Positions 1 through 8,291 of a stretch of 27,060 bases of DNA are shown piece after piece (within the stretch, counting starts at the first letter, position 1; every line of letters starts with the position of its first letter). A program made the position numbers and the translations under genes. The stretch comes from Thermoflexales bacterium (lineage in GTDB: Bacteria; Chloroflexota; Anaerolineae; Fen-1058). The DNA lies in assembly GCA_016931085.1 (NCBI GenBank), contig JAFGFO010000140.1, forward strand, positions 1-27,060, given 5' to 3'. The notes beneath the pieces were generated by a model that worked only from the letters and a program-made list of their open reading frames with translations, did not search any database and was not told the origin of the DNA.

Positions 1-153
1 AACAGCCGCCCGCCCGGCCAGCCGCTCATAGTCGCTCAGTGGGATAGCGCTCGCGCCAGCCACTGACCAGGCCAGCCCGCCCAGGGCGATGATGCCCAGC
101 ACACTCGCCGCCCCAACACGACCCAAGCGATTCCAAATGTTTCTAATCGTCAT
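1..153 (-). CDS. Secreted or membrane-anchored protein, N-terminal fragment
   Basis: The reading frame is open from the ATG at 153 to the window edge, giving 51 residues. It begins MTIRNIWNRLGRVG, followed by a hydrophobic stretch (about residues 14-32, AASVLGIIALGGLAWSVAGA) and then SAIPLSDYERLAGRAAV. This is a classical basic-then-hydrophobic signal sequence with a possible AxA-type cleavage site near residues 32-35. A GAGGAG Shine-Dalgarno lies 7 nt upstream and a strong promoter lies at 211-239, so the start is well supported. The mature protein is outside the window and no function can be assigned. Confidence 0.7.
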   Translation of the reverse strand, partial: MTIRNIWNRLGRVGAASVLGIIALGGLAWSVAGASAIPLSDYERLAGRAAV

Positions 154-210
154 CTCGTTACTCCTCGTAAGTTCTTTGTCCCCTGGTGAGACTTTGCGGG
201 ATAGGCGTAA

Positions 211-239
211 ATTCTAACATCACCTATAGAGCTTGTCAA
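211..239 (-). promoter_or_regulatory. Sigma70-type promoter for the secreted-protein gene
   Basis: Read on the minus strand: a perfect -35 TTGACA (239-234), a 17-bp spacer and a -10 TAGAAT (216-211). Transcription would start near 204, giving a leader of about 50 nt before the ATG at 153. It is the best -35 box in the window. Confidence 0.75.
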
Positions 240-330
240 GCATCACTCTACGCCAAAAAGTGAATTGCCATACCCTTAAAGACGAACAAAAAGGGGCCCG
301 AGTTCCAGCCGGGGCAACACGCTCGAGTGT

Positions 331-364
331 AGAAACCGAGTTTTTTTCTAAAAACTCGGTTTCT
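331..364. repeat. Palindromic element AGAAACCGAGTTTTT, overlapping the ABC gene end
   Basis: A perfect inverted repeat has 15-bp arms at 331-345 and 350-364 and a 4-nt loop. The stop codon (350-348) of the exporter gene lies at the loop, and its last residues KPSF are encoded by the right arm. On the minus strand the stem is flanked by A/T runs, so it may also act as a terminator. The same core occurs at 21553-21607, again at the 3' end of a gene. The recurrence suggests a dispersed genomic repeat, not a one-off terminator. Confidence 0.85.
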
Positions 365-2255
365 GGCCTGACGCGCATTGTCCGCCTGGCCCCCCCTTGA
401 ACTGGCTCGTGTACAGCTTGTGATAAAAGCCCTCCGCCGCCAGCAATGAGTGGTGATCGCCGCGCTCGACGATCTGGCCGTCCTTGATGACCAGGATACA
501 GTCGGCCTCGCGGATGGTGCTGAGGCGGTGCGCGATGACAAAGCTGGTCCGCCCCTCCACCAAGCGCAGCATGGCCTCTTGGATGTGCCGCTCGGTGCGG
601 GTATCGACGCTGCTGGTGGCCTCGTCTAGTATGAGGATGCCGGGGTCGGCCAGGATGGCGCGCGCGATGGCCAATAACTGGCGTTGGCCCTGGCTCAGGT
701 TACTGCCCCGCTCCGACAGCTCGGTCTGGTAGCCCAGCGGCAGACGGCGGATAAAGTGATCGGCGTTGGCCAGGTCGGCCGCCGCGATGACCTCGTCATC
801 GGTGGCCTCCAGCCGGCCGTAGCGAATCGTTTCCATCACCGTATCGGAGAACAAGAAAGTGTCCTGCAGCACGATGCCTAACTCACGGCGCAGGTCGGCT
901 TTCTTGAGCTGGCGGATATCTTTCCCGTCGACCGTGATGCGGCCGCTGTCGATGTCGTAAAAGCGCGTCAGCAGGTTGACGATAGTGGTCTTGCCGGCCC
1001 CCGTCGGCCCGACCAGGGCCACCGTCTGGCCCGGCTCGGCCTGAAAGCTGACCTGCTTGAGCACCGGCACGTCCGCGTCGTAGCCGAAACACACGTCCTC
1101 AAAAATCACCTCGCCCGCCACCTGCTCGAGCGGGTAGGCGTCCGGCGCGTCGATCACTTCCGGCGCCTCGTCCAGGATCTCGAAAACCCGCTCGGCGCCG
1201 GCGATAGCGCCTTGAATCTGCGCGTACAATTGGGCCAGTTGATTGAGGGGCTGCGAAAAATTGCGCGCATAGTTGATAAAGCTGGCGATCGCGCCCACCG
1301 TCGCCAGGTTCTGCAAGGCCATCCAGCCCCCCACACCCGCGATGATAGCAAAGCCCAGGTTGTTGACCATGTTCATGGCCGGCCCTATGAAGCCGCCAAA
1401 GATCTCGGCCCTGGTCGCCGCCCGCCGCAGCTCGCGGTTGGTCGCGTCGAAGGCGTCAATGGCGGCTTGCTCGCGCACGTAGGCCTTGACCACGCGTTGG
1501 CCGGTGATCGTTTCTTCGATGATGCCGTTCAGCTCGCCCAGTTTTTTCTGCTGTTCGCGAAAGCCCTGGCGCGTCTGTGTCCCCACCGCGCCGCTCAACA
1601 AAACCATCAATGGGACCGTCACCAGGTTCACGATAGCCAGCCGCCAGTTGATCAGGCACATCACCACCACCACCCCCCCGACGCTCAAGACGCTCGAGAC
1701 GAACTGGATAATGCCCTCGTTGAGCACATTGCTCATGTTCTCCACGTCGTTCGACAGGCGGCTCATCAGCTCGCCGTGGGCGTGTTGGTCAAAGAAGTGC
1801 AGCGAGAGCGTTTGCAGCTTGGCAAAGAGATCGCTGCGAATGTCGCGCACGGTGCGCTGGGCGACGCTGGCCATCACATAGCTTTGCAGCCAGGTGGCCA
1901 GCGAGGTGGCCAGGTAAGCGACGAGCATCAACTGCATGATGTGGGCCAGGCCGGCCAAGTCACCCGTCGTGATATACACATCGATGGCCACGCCCATCAA
2001 GTAGGGTCCCAGCAGGGCCAGCCCCGACGACAGGGCAACCAGGCCCACGGCGACCACCAGCCGCCACTTCTGACGTCGCAAGTAGCCCCACAGTCGACGC
2101 AGCGTGCCTTGCACGTCCTGGGCCGCGCCCATACCGCCCATCATGTGCGCGGGCGGCGGCCCTCCGCGGGGGCCAAAACCGGGGGGTGGACCGGCAGGCC
2201 TGGCAGACGATCGGACCGTGCTCGAGCGATGGTCACTCACGGGCGGCGGCTCCAT
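348..2255 (-). CDS. ABC exporter half-transporter, consensus ATP-site subunit
   Basis: This is a fused permease-ATPase of 635 aa, an ABC-B/MsbA-like multidrug or lipid exporter subunit. A Pro/Gly-rich cytoplasmic lead (1-45) precedes a six-helix membrane domain (about 60-350) and a nucleotide-binding domain (about 380-615). Visible motifs are Walker A GPTGAGKT (416-423), LSQGQ signature (520-524), Walker B LILDE with catalytic Glu545, D-loop SSVD and switch His576. The signature is LSQGQ instead of LSGGQ. This matches the subunit that contributes the signature to the degenerate site in heterodimeric exporters such as TM288. The gene overlaps the end of the upstream half-transporter by 23 bp, so translation is probably coupled. 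The start at 2255 is not certain: in-frame Met38/Met39 (near 2144) would remove the proline-rich lead. The last residues KPSF come from a palindromic repeat. The substrate is unknown. Confidence 0.93.
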   Translation of the reverse strand: MEPPPVSDHRSSTVRSSARPAGPPPGFGPRGGPPPAHMMGGMGAAQDVQGTLRRLWGYLRRQKWRLVVAVGLVALSSGLALLGPYLMGVAIDVYITTGDLAGLAHIMQLMLVAYLATSLATWLQSYVMASVAQRTVRDIRSDLFAKLQTLSLHFFDQHAHGELMSRLSNDVENMSNVLNEGIIQFVSSVLSVGGVVVVMCLINWRLAIVNLVTVPLMVLLSGAVGTQTRQGFREQQKKLGELNGIIEETITGQRVVKAYVREQAAIDAFDATNRELRRAATRAEIFGGFIGPAMNMVNNLGFAIIAGVGGWMALQNLATVGAIASFINYARNFSQPLNQLAQLYAQIQGAIAGAERVFEILDEAPEVIDAPDAYPLEQVAGEVIFEDVCFGYDADVPVLKQVSFQAEPGQTVALVGPTGAGKTTIVNLLTRFYDIDSGRITVDGKDIRQLKKADLRRELGIVLQDTFLFSDTVMETIRYGRLEATDDEVIAAADLANADHFIRRLPLGYQTELSERGSNLSQGQRQLLAIARAILADPGILILDEATSSVDTRTERHIQEAMLRLVEGRTSFVIAHRLSTIREADCILVIKDGQIVERGDHHSLLAAEGFYHKLYTSQFKGGPGGQCASGQKPSF

Positions 2256-3996
2256 TCCCCAACTGGGAATTGTAAATCTCGCGATAGATCGGGCTGGACG
2301 CCAACAGCTCGCCGTGCGTCCCGGTGGCTGCGATTTGGCCGTCGTCCAGCACCAGGATCTTGTCGGCGTTCAACACCGTACTGATGCGCTGGGCGATCAC
2401 GAAACTGGTGCGACCCCGCATCCGCTCGGCCAGGGCGGCCTGAATCTTGGCCTCGGTCTCCACGTCGACCGAGCTGGTGCTGTCGTCGAGGATCAGCACG
2501 GCCGGCTCCGTGAGCAGCGCGCGGGCAATGGCGATGCGCTGCTTTTGCCCGCCGGACAGGTTGACGCCGCGCTGCCCGATCACTGTATCATAGCCCTCGG
2601 CAAAGCCGGTGATAAAATCGTGAGCCTGGGCTGCCTTAGCCGCCGCGACGACTTGCTCGTCGGTGGCATCGGGCCGGCCGTAGCGGATATTGTCGCGGAT
2701 GGTGCCGCTGAACAGCACCGACTCTTGCAGCGCGATGCCGATGTTGCGGCGCAGCGCGTCCTGGCGAATGTCGCGCACGTCCAGGCCGTCCAGCGTCACC
2801 CGCCCCCCGCTCACGTCGTAGAAACGCGGGATGAGGTGGACCAGGCTGGATTTGCCCGATCCGGTCGCGCCCAGAATCGCCACCGTCTGGCCCGGCTCGG
2901 CGACGAAACTGATGCCGCGCGGGGGGGAGACCTCGCCCAGCACCGGGTCTTGTTCCTGGCCGTTGTAGCTGAACGTCACGTTTTCAAAGGCTACCTGTCC
3001 CCGGGCTGTAAAAGCGCTCACAGCCTCGGGCTTGTCCTGGACGTGCGGGCGGCTGTCGAGCACCTCGTCAATACGCTCGGCCGAGGCCTGGGCGCGCGCG
3101 GCCATCATGGCCAGCATGCTCACCATCATCAAGGACATCAGCGCGCGCATCAGGTAATTGATAAAGGCGATGATTTGCCCGATGTGCAGCGAGCCGGCCG
3201 CGACCTGGCGACCGCCGAACCAAAGCGCGCCGATCATACCCAGGTTGAGAGCCAACATCACGAACGGCATACCCACAGCCACCGTGCGCGCCGCGCGAAC
3301 CGTCTGATCCATAAGATCGTCGTTGGCGGTCCCAAAGCGGTGCACCTCGTGATCGGCGCGCACAAAAGCCTTGACCACGCGGACGCCGGCCAGGTTCTCT
3401 TGCATCACCGTGTTCAACTTATCGAGCTTGCCCTGGACCAGGCTGAACATAGGAGTCGCCTTGCCAATAACCCAGCCGACGGCGGCCAGCACCAGCGGGG
3501 CCAACACGAGCAGCAGCGGCGCGAGCTGCGGGCTGGTCACGACGGCCAGGATGAGGCTGCCCAGCAAGGTGAACGGGGCGCGCACCATGATGCGGAGCAG
3601 CATGGCCACCACCTGCTGCACCTGGGTGACGTCGTTGGTCAGGCGCGTGATCAGTTGGCCCGTTTCCAGCTCGTCCAGGTTGCCAAAGGAGAGCGACTGC
3701 ACTTTGCAGAAGAGCGCGTGGCGCACGTCGGCGCCAAAGTTTTGGGCCGCCAGCGTGGCGAACACCGTGCAGCCCATGCCGCCGGCCGCGCCGACGAGGG
3801 CCGCCCCGACCATCCACAAGCCGGTGTTGACGATCAGCGGCATATCCAGCCCGGCGATGCCCTCGTCGACGATGCGCTGCATCAGCCAGGGCTGCACAAG
3901 GTCCATGGCGACTTCGAGGATCATCAGCAGGGGAGCCAGCGTGGCCCACAGCCAGTAGGGCTTGAGAAATTTAGCCAGTTTCAGCGTTGCCTTCAT
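2233..3996 (-). CDS. ABC exporter half-transporter, degenerate ATP-site subunit
   Basis: A fused permease-ATPase of 587 aa that pairs with the downstream half-transporter. The six-helix membrane domain spans about residues 12-300 and the ATPase about 333-580. Walker A is GATGSGKS (376-383) and the signature is a canonical LSGGQ (480-484). Two catalytic positions are altered. Walker B ends LILDD (Asp505 where catalytic Glu is expected), and the switch histidine is replaced by Gln536 in AQRIST. Both substitutions are hallmarks of the degenerate-site subunit of heterodimeric exporters (TM287, BmrC/LmrC type). The gene is first in a two-gene operon with its own promoter (4020-4048). A short extension (VSPPR, about 356-360) interrupts the usual start of the ATPase domain. 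Function is export of an unknown hydrophobic compound or lipid across the inner membrane. Confidence 0.93.
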   Translation of the reverse strand: MKATLKLAKFLKPYWLWATLAPLLMILEVAMDLVQPWLMQRIVDEGIAGLDMPLIVNTGLWMVGAALVGAAGGMGCTVFATLAAQNFGADVRHALFCKVQSLSFGNLDELETGQLITRLTNDVTQVQQVVAMLLRIMVRAPFTLLGSLILAVVTSPQLAPLLLVLAPLVLAAVGWVIGKATPMFSLVQGKLDKLNTVMQENLAGVRVVKAFVRADHEVHRFGTANDDLMDQTVRAARTVAVGMPFVMLALNLGMIGALWFGGRQVAAGSLHIGQIIAFINYLMRALMSLMMVSMLAMMAARAQASAERIDEVLDSRPHVQDKPEAVSAFTARGQVAFENVTFSYNGQEQDPVLGEVSPPRGISFVAEPGQTVAILGATGSGKSSLVHLIPRFYDVSGGRVTLDGLDVRDIRQDALRRNIGIALQESVLFSGTIRDNIRYGRPDATDEQVVAAAKAAQAHDFITGFAEGYDTVIGQRGVNLSGGQKQRIAIARALLTEPAVLILDDSTSSVDVETEAKIQAALAERMRGRTSFVIAQRISTVLNADKILVLDDGQIAATGTHGELLASSPIYREIYNSQLGNGAAARE

Positions 3997-4019
3997 CTAC
4001 GTACCATTCCAAGCGGGCA

Positions 4020-4048
4020 ATTTTACCACACATCCCGCCGAAAGGCAA
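4020..4048 (-). promoter_or_regulatory. Promoter of the heterodimeric ABC exporter operon
   Basis: On the minus strand: -35 TTGCCT (4048-4043), 17-bp spacer, -10 TAAAAT (4025-4020). The start site near 4013 gives a leader of only about 17 nt before the ATG at 3996, with no strong Shine-Dalgarno. It lies between the exporter gene and the end of the upstream kinase gene. Confidence 0.55.
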
Positions 4049-4067
4049 AAAGTGATTGGAAAAGCCA

Positions 4068-5147
4068 TTAGATGGGCAACTGAATGGTAAAGGTGCTCCC
4101 CTGCCCGTCCCCCTGGCTGGCGGCTGTAACCTGCCCACCGTGCGCCTCCACAATCGCCTTGACGATCGCCAGCCCCAGCCCGCTGCCGCCGTTTTCCCGG
4201 CTGCGGGCCGGGTCGGCCCGATAGAAGCGGTCAAAGACGTAGGACAGGTGCTCTGGGGCAATGCCATGGCCGCTGTCTCGAACACGCAAGCACACCTGGT
4301 TTGCCTCACGGGCCAGTTCGATCGTAATCTCACCCCCCTTGGGGGTATGGCGGATGGCGTTGTTCAGCAGATTCTGCAAGCACTGGGTCAAGCGAGCGCG
4401 GTCAGCCTGGATAGTGGGAACGCCGTCGTCAAGCACGATCTGGGCAACGAGTCCTTCGGCCTCGATGATGGGGGTGTAGGTAGCCACGGTCTCTTGGATG
4501 ATGGCACTCAGATCGACGGCCGTCATGGCCAGCGGCAATTGATTGGCCTCGGCCAGGGATAATTCGTGCAAATCATCCACCAGGCGAGAAAGATGGCGAG
4601 TTTGATCGTACAGCCGGGCGATTTCGGCCTTGTCCAGCTCGTACACGTCGTCCAGGATGGCGCGCAGATTGCCCTGGATGACAGACAGGGGCGTGCGCAA
4701 TTCGTGCGCCACGTCGGCCAGCATGTTGCTGCGCAGGGCTTCAGCTTTCTCCAGCTTATTGGCCATCTCGTTAAAGGCTCGCGCGACCGCCTGAACCTCG
4801 TCGCTGCCCTTGACCTCGACCCGCCGGCTCAAATCGCGTGCCCCGATAGCCTGGGCTGTTTCCGCCAGCTTGTTCAGCGGCGCAGTCAGGCCGCGGCTGC
4901 TGATAACCCCCACGGCTATCCCAATCACAGTCACCGCGATGACAATCCTCAACAACCCCCCGAGCAAAACCGTGCCTGGAATGGGAGGAAAGTGCCTCAT
5001 CTGTTCCTCTCCGGCCTGTTCCGTGCCCTGGATGTTTCCGTTGACGTTGAAGGAACGCGTGGAAACACCGACTATCATCGGTATCATGATCACAAAGATA
5101 AAGATCGCGATAAAGGTCAAGCTAATCCGCACCCACAGACGATTCAT
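4068..5147 (-). CDS. Sensor histidine kinase (BaeS/PhoR-like)
   Basis: A membrane histidine kinase of 359 aa. TM1 is at about 7-27, a short (about 30-residue) extracytoplasmic loop follows, and TM2 is at about 60-82. HAMP covers about 83-135. In the dimerisation/phosphoacceptor domain His148 lies in DVAHELRTPL. The ATPase domain shows the N box (LQNLLNNAIRHTP, 257-269), G1 DSGHGIA (291-297), F box FDRFYR and G2 GSGLGLA (321-327). The very small sensing loop suggests intramembrane sensing or sensing through a partner protein, as in kinases linked to ABC transporters. Its start overlaps the response-regulator stop (ATGA), so the two form a translationally coupled pair. It sits between two efflux loci, which makes envelope stress or toxic compounds a reasonable but unproven signal. 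Confidence 0.93.
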   Translation of the reverse strand: MNRLWVRISLTFIAIFIFVIMIPMIVGVSTRSFNVNGNIQGTEQAGEEQMRHFPPIPGTVLLGGLLRIVIAVTVIGIAVGVISSRGLTAPLNKLAETAQAIGARDLSRRVEVKGSDEVQAVARAFNEMANKLEKAEALRSNMLADVAHELRTPLSVIQGNLRAILDDVYELDKAEIARLYDQTRHLSRLVDDLHELSLAEANQLPLAMTAVDLSAIIQETVATYTPIIEAEGLVAQIVLDDGVPTIQADRARLTQCLQNLLNNAIRHTPKGGEITIELAREANQVCLRVRDSGHGIAPEHLSYVFDRFYRADPARSRENGGSGLGLAIVKAIVEAHGGQVTAASQGDGQGSTFTIQLPI

Positions 5148-5845
5148 GCTTTCTCATCCATCAAGCGATAGCCGACACCGTAAATGGTCTGGATGTAGAT
5201 GGGCTGCTTGGGATCAGGCTCAATCTTGCGGCGCAAGTTTTTGATGTGGCTGTCCAGCGTCCGTCCCATTCCCTCATAGTTGTAGCCCAGGGCTTTTTCC
5301 AAGAGTTCGTCGCGGGTAAAGACATAACCCGGATTGTCCATCAGTACTCGCAGCAACTCAAACTCGGAAGGCGTCAATTCAACCGCTTCGCCATCCTTGG
5401 TCAGCACCCGCCGGCCAGTATCGAGCCGCAGCTCGCCGACTTGCAGCACGGGGGAGGCAGCCGTTTCGCGTTCCAGGTGGCTGCGCCGCAGCAACGCCCG
5501 CACCCGGGCGACTACTTCTCTCGGGTTGAAGGGCTTGGTGATATAATCGTCGGCCCCAATTTCCAGCCCCACGATCTTGTCGCTGTCTTCGATGCGAGCC
5601 GTGAGCATAATGATGGGCGTAGCGGCCAGGTGGGCGTCGGCCCGGATCAAGCGGGTGATGTCCCAGCCGTCGCGGTCGGGCAGCATCAAGTCGAGCACCA
5701 GCAGGTTGGGGGGTTCCCGGCGAAGCATGTAGAGCGCCGTTTCACCGTCGTAGGCGACGAACACCTGGTAGCCGGCCTTTTCCAGGTAGGACCGCACCAA
5801 CCTGACAATTTCCTTATCGTCGTCGACGACCAAAATTCGTTCCAT
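5144..5845 (-). CDS. OmpR/PhoB-family response regulator
   Basis: A transcription factor of 233 aa with a receiver domain (1-118) and a winged-helix DNA-binding domain (about 132-230). The acidic pocket is D8-D10 and the phosphoacceptor is Asp52 (LVLDLMLPD). The switch residue is Thr82 and the conserved Lys is Lys104 in ITKPF. The C-terminal part carries the typical ELTPSEFELL, HIKNLRRKIE and YGVGYRL motifs. Phosphorylation would come from the downstream kinase. Family members bind direct repeats with an 11-bp period, and such a repeat lies before the efflux adaptor gene at 10458-10488, which makes that operon the leading candidate target. A promoter at 5923-5951 and tandem 10-mers at 5858-5877 precede the gene. 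Confidence 0.95.
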   Translation of the reverse strand: MERILVVDDDKEIVRLVRSYLEKAGYQVFVAYDGETALYMLRREPPNLLVLDLMLPDRDGWDITRLIRADAHLAATPIIMLTARIEDSDKIVGLEIGADDYITKPFNPREVVARVRALLRRSHLERETAASPVLQVGELRLDTGRRVLTKDGEAVELTPSEFELLRVLMDNPGYVFTRDELLEKALGYNYEGMGRTLDSHIKNLRRKIEPDPKQPIYIQTIYGVGYRLMDEKA

Positions 5846-5857
5846 AAGATTTTATCC

Positions 5858-5877
5858 GCTAATCTACGCTCATCTAC
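5858..5877. repeat. Tandem 10-mer direct repeat in the regulator leader
   Basis: Two adjacent copies differing at one base, GCTAATCTAC (5858-5867) and GCTCATCTAC (5868-5877), sit between the predicted promoter and the response-regulator ATG. They could be an operator for autoregulation placed downstream of the start site. Similar phrases also occur as dispersed intergenic filler in other genomes, so a regulatory role is only possible. Confidence 0.4.
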
Positions 5878-5922
5878 ACGAATGGTTCATAAATTGGCCG
5901 AAGCGATTCGTGCGAGAAGTAT

Positions 5923-5951
5923 ATTATACCTATATTGGGCTGTTTTGGGAA
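5923..5951 (-). promoter_or_regulatory. Promoter of the response regulator/kinase pair
   Basis: On the minus strand: -10 TATAAT (5928-5923, perfect), 17-bp spacer and a weak -35 TTCCCA (5951-5946). The start is predicted near 5916, about 70 nt before the ATG. It lies directly after the stop of the lipoprotein gene, so the regulator can be expressed separately from the efflux operon, although read-through is also possible. Confidence 0.6.
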
Positions 5952-5956
5952 TTTAT

Positions 5957-6988
5957 CTAATAGCGAACCCCCTGGACATACAATTCGTAGCGAGCGTAAG
6001 GTTCATACTTGATGCGCAGATCGAAACGGGCACTGGCGCCTGGCGCAATGTCTCCAAGCACTATGGTAGACCCTTCGCTCACCACTCGTCCCTCGGTATC
6101 CAGCAACTGCCCGGCGACGGTCGCGCTCTTGACGACAAAGTCATTCTTGTTGACCACCTGCCCTGTGATACGAACGTTGCCTATACCGTCGTTTGACACA
6201 TTCAGACTGCCCACAGACATTGAGGCTGCCTCGTGCCAGGTATGAAAGGCTGCCGGTTGGCCGGTCGGATGCAGCCTGTAAGAGACGTAATCCCGTGCGT
6301 AAATTTCTAGGCTAAAAGGACATTGTGCGCCTGGTTCCAGGAACGGGCATGGGCAGCGCGCCTGGACAGGCCCGTGCGCCCACAACACCTTTTTATCTGG
6401 ATTCGATACCTTCACTGGTGTAGGCACTGGCGCGGCGTCGCGGCCGGGCGGCCTGGAAAAGGTCATCCCATCACCCTGCGGGCCTGAGACGTAAAATGTG
6501 CCAAGCACCCCGATGCCCTCGTAAGTCTCAGAGCCGTCGTTACGTACCACCCCTGTCACCTTGTACTTGCCGTCTTCAACGCTGAGCGTGTCAACCTGGA
6601 TGTCAAACGGGGGGCCGGGATCCGTGTCCTCGACCCGCTCGATTCCGGGCGAGTCAGCATTGATCGTCGTGCTCGCGTCAACCGGCGCTGACCGGCCGGC
6701 TGAAGAGGAAGCCAGCTTGGCCGGCGCCGCCGTTGCGGTCGGAGCGATTGTAGGCGCTGGCGTTGAGCTCGGCAGCGGCGTGAAGGTAGGCGCCGGCGTA
6801 TGCGTAGCGGAAGGCTTGGCAGTGGGAGGCGAAAAAGTAACCGCCGCCAGATCAATCCTTTGCTTTGTCACAGCCGTTGGCTTCACCTCGGTCGGCTGGT
6901 AGCCCACCGGCGGAGCGCTGCAAGCGCTTAGCAAAATGACTGCTGTGAACAAACTGATACAACATCTCGCCAAAAATGTATATCGCAT
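5957..6988 (-). CDS. Lipoprotein, last gene of the MacAB-like cluster
   Basis: A predicted lipoprotein of 343 aa. The signal peptide ends in lipobox LSAC with Cys23 as the lipidation site. A Thr/Pro/Ala-rich linker (about 30-100) spaces the folded part away from the membrane. The C-terminal part appears to hold two beta-sandwich repeats of the FxLYD kind, each with a pattern VxGxVxN (TGVVRNDG, ITGQVVNKND) and a late LDITRY-like segment. A cysteine cluster, CPCPFLEPGAQC, lies between them and could form disulfides or bind metal. The ATG is 10 bp after the permease stop, with a GGGAG ribosome site, so it belongs to the efflux operon. It may act as an accessory or substrate-capturing surface protein. 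No specific function is recognised. Confidence 0.8.
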   Translation of the reverse strand: MRYTFLARCCISLFTAVILLSACSAPPVGYQPTEVKPTAVTKQRIDLAAVTFSPPTAKPSATHTPAPTFTPLPSSTPAPTIAPTATAAPAKLASSSAGRSAPVDASTTINADSPGIERVEDTDPGPPFDIQVDTLSVEDGKYKVTGVVRNDGSETYEGIGVLGTFYVSGPQGDGMTFSRPPGRDAAPVPTPVKVSNPDKKVLWAHGPVQARCPCPFLEPGAQCPFSLEIYARDYVSYRLHPTGQPAAFHTWHEAASMSVGSLNVSNDGIGNVRITGQVVNKNDFVVKSATVAGQLLDTEGRVVSEGSTIVLGDIAPGASARFDLRIKYEPYARYELYVQGVRY

Positions 6989-6998
6989 GTGATTCTCC

Positions 6999-8270
6999 CT
7001 ACTCGTATCGCAGCGCCTCGATGGGATTCAGGCCGGCGGCCTGGTTGGCCGGATAGATGCCAAAGAACAGCCCCACGGCCAGTGAAAAGCCCACTGCCAT
7101 CACCACCGAATTCAACGTGACGACCGACTCGAGCAGCCCCGACAGCGTCACCAGTTGGGCGATGCCCGTGCCCAGCAGGATGCCGATCACGCCACCCAGT
7201 GCGCTCAACGCCATCGCTTCCAACAGAAACTGGGTCAAGATGTCCACTTTTCGCGCGCCCACGGCTTTGCGGATGCCGATCTCGCGCGTCCGCTCTGTGA
7301 CCGACACCAGCATAATGTTCATGATGCCGATGCCGCCCACCAACAAGCTGATGCCCGCGATAGCTCCCAGGAAAACTGTCAAAGTGCTCGTGACAGTATT
7401 GGCCATCTGGAGCATATCGGACTGGCTCATCACGCTAAAATCCGCGTCCTCGTCAGTCCCAAGGTCGTGGCGCGCCAGCAGCAGCGCATCGATCTGACTC
7501 TCGACCGCTGCGGCCCGCTCCTCCGAAGCGGCCACCACGCTGACTTGGGTTACCACAAGTTCCCCGCGGGCGTTGCGCCCATTGAAGAGCTTGGTCTGAG
7601 CCGTCGAGATGGGCACGAACACCGCGTCATCCGCGCTGCTCATCATCGAGTCGCCCTTCTCCTCCAGCACGCCGACCACGGTCAACGCGACCCGCCCGCC
7701 GTCCTCGCCGGAAAGAGCCACCTTGATCTTTTGCCCGATGGGGTCGAAACCGCCAAAGAGGTCTTGCGCTGCCTGGTAGCCCAGCACGGCCACGTTGCCC
7801 CGCTTGTCCACGTCCTTCTCCTCGATGAACTTGCCCTTGGCAACTTGTAGCCCATAGGCCTCCAGGTACTCGCCCGTTGTCCCGATTACCTGTGAGTTGA
7901 GGTTGGTATCGCCAAAGATGACCTGGGTGCTCCGGCTGTATTGGGGAGCAACCACCACCGCATCGGGTACCTTGATGGGATTGGCAATCGCCTTGGCGTC
8001 GTCGTAGGTGAGCGTAGTAGCGCTGCCGGAGGCCCCTTGCACAGGCCCGCCCTGAACGGCGCCGGGCGACACAAAGATCAGGTTGCTGCCGATGCTGCTG
8101 ATCTCGCCGGTGATGGATGCCTGCGCCCCCGCGCCTATGGACATCAACGCGATCACTGCTCCCACACCGATGATGATGCCGAGCATGGTCAGGCTTGAGC
8201 GCAGCTTGTTGGCCGTCAATCCATCCAGGGCAACGCGCACATTTTCGATCAAGTCCGCTATAACTGCCAT
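6999..8270 (-). CDS. MacB/FtsX-type ABC transporter permease
   Basis: A permease of 423 aa with the MacB architecture. One N-terminal helix (about 25-45, SLTMLGIIIGVGAVIALMSI) is followed by a large extracytoplasmic MacB-PCD domain (about 48-285). Three C-terminal helices (about 295-320, 345-370 and 385-405) form the FtsX domain, with the conserved TERTREIGIRKAVGA loop. Unlike E. coli MacB, the ATPase is a separate protein encoded just upstream. Such permeases work as mechanotransmitters with a periplasmic adaptor instead of moving substrate through the membrane helices (known for the family). The start has GGAGG 10 nt upstream. The 44-bp gap to the ATPase gene holds most of a 33-bp palindrome. 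Confidence 0.93.
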   Translation of the reverse strand: MAVIADLIENVRVALDGLTANKLRSSLTMLGIIIGVGAVIALMSIGAGAQASITGEISSIGSNLIFVSPGAVQGGPVQGASGSATTLTYDDAKAIANPIKVPDAVVVAPQYSRSTQVIFGDTNLNSQVIGTTGEYLEAYGLQVAKGKFIEEKDVDKRGNVAVLGYQAAQDLFGGFDPIGQKIKVALSGEDGGRVALTVVGVLEEKGDSMMSSADDAVFVPISTAQTKLFNGRNARGELVVTQVSVVAASEERAAAVESQIDALLLARHDLGTDEDADFSVMSQSDMLQMANTVTSTLTVFLGAIAGISLLVGGIGIMNIMLVSVTERTREIGIRKAVGARKVDILTQFLLEAMALSALGGVIGILLGTGIAQLVTLSGLLESVVTLNSVVMAVGFSLAVGLFFGIYPANQAAGLNPIEALRYE

Positions 8271-8291
8271 TATGCTTATTCCTCCAGCTAT

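Noticed and set aside
1212..2384. Long plus-strand open frame opposite the ABC exporter gene
   Set aside because: It is antisense to a well-supported gene. Its product is His/Gln/Arg-rich without domains, as expected for the shadow of a high-GC gene.
2104..4071. 655-codon plus-strand open frame opposite the other half-transporter
   Set aside because: Composition is low-complexity (H, Q, R, D) and no motif is seen. The minus strand carries complete ABC motifs.
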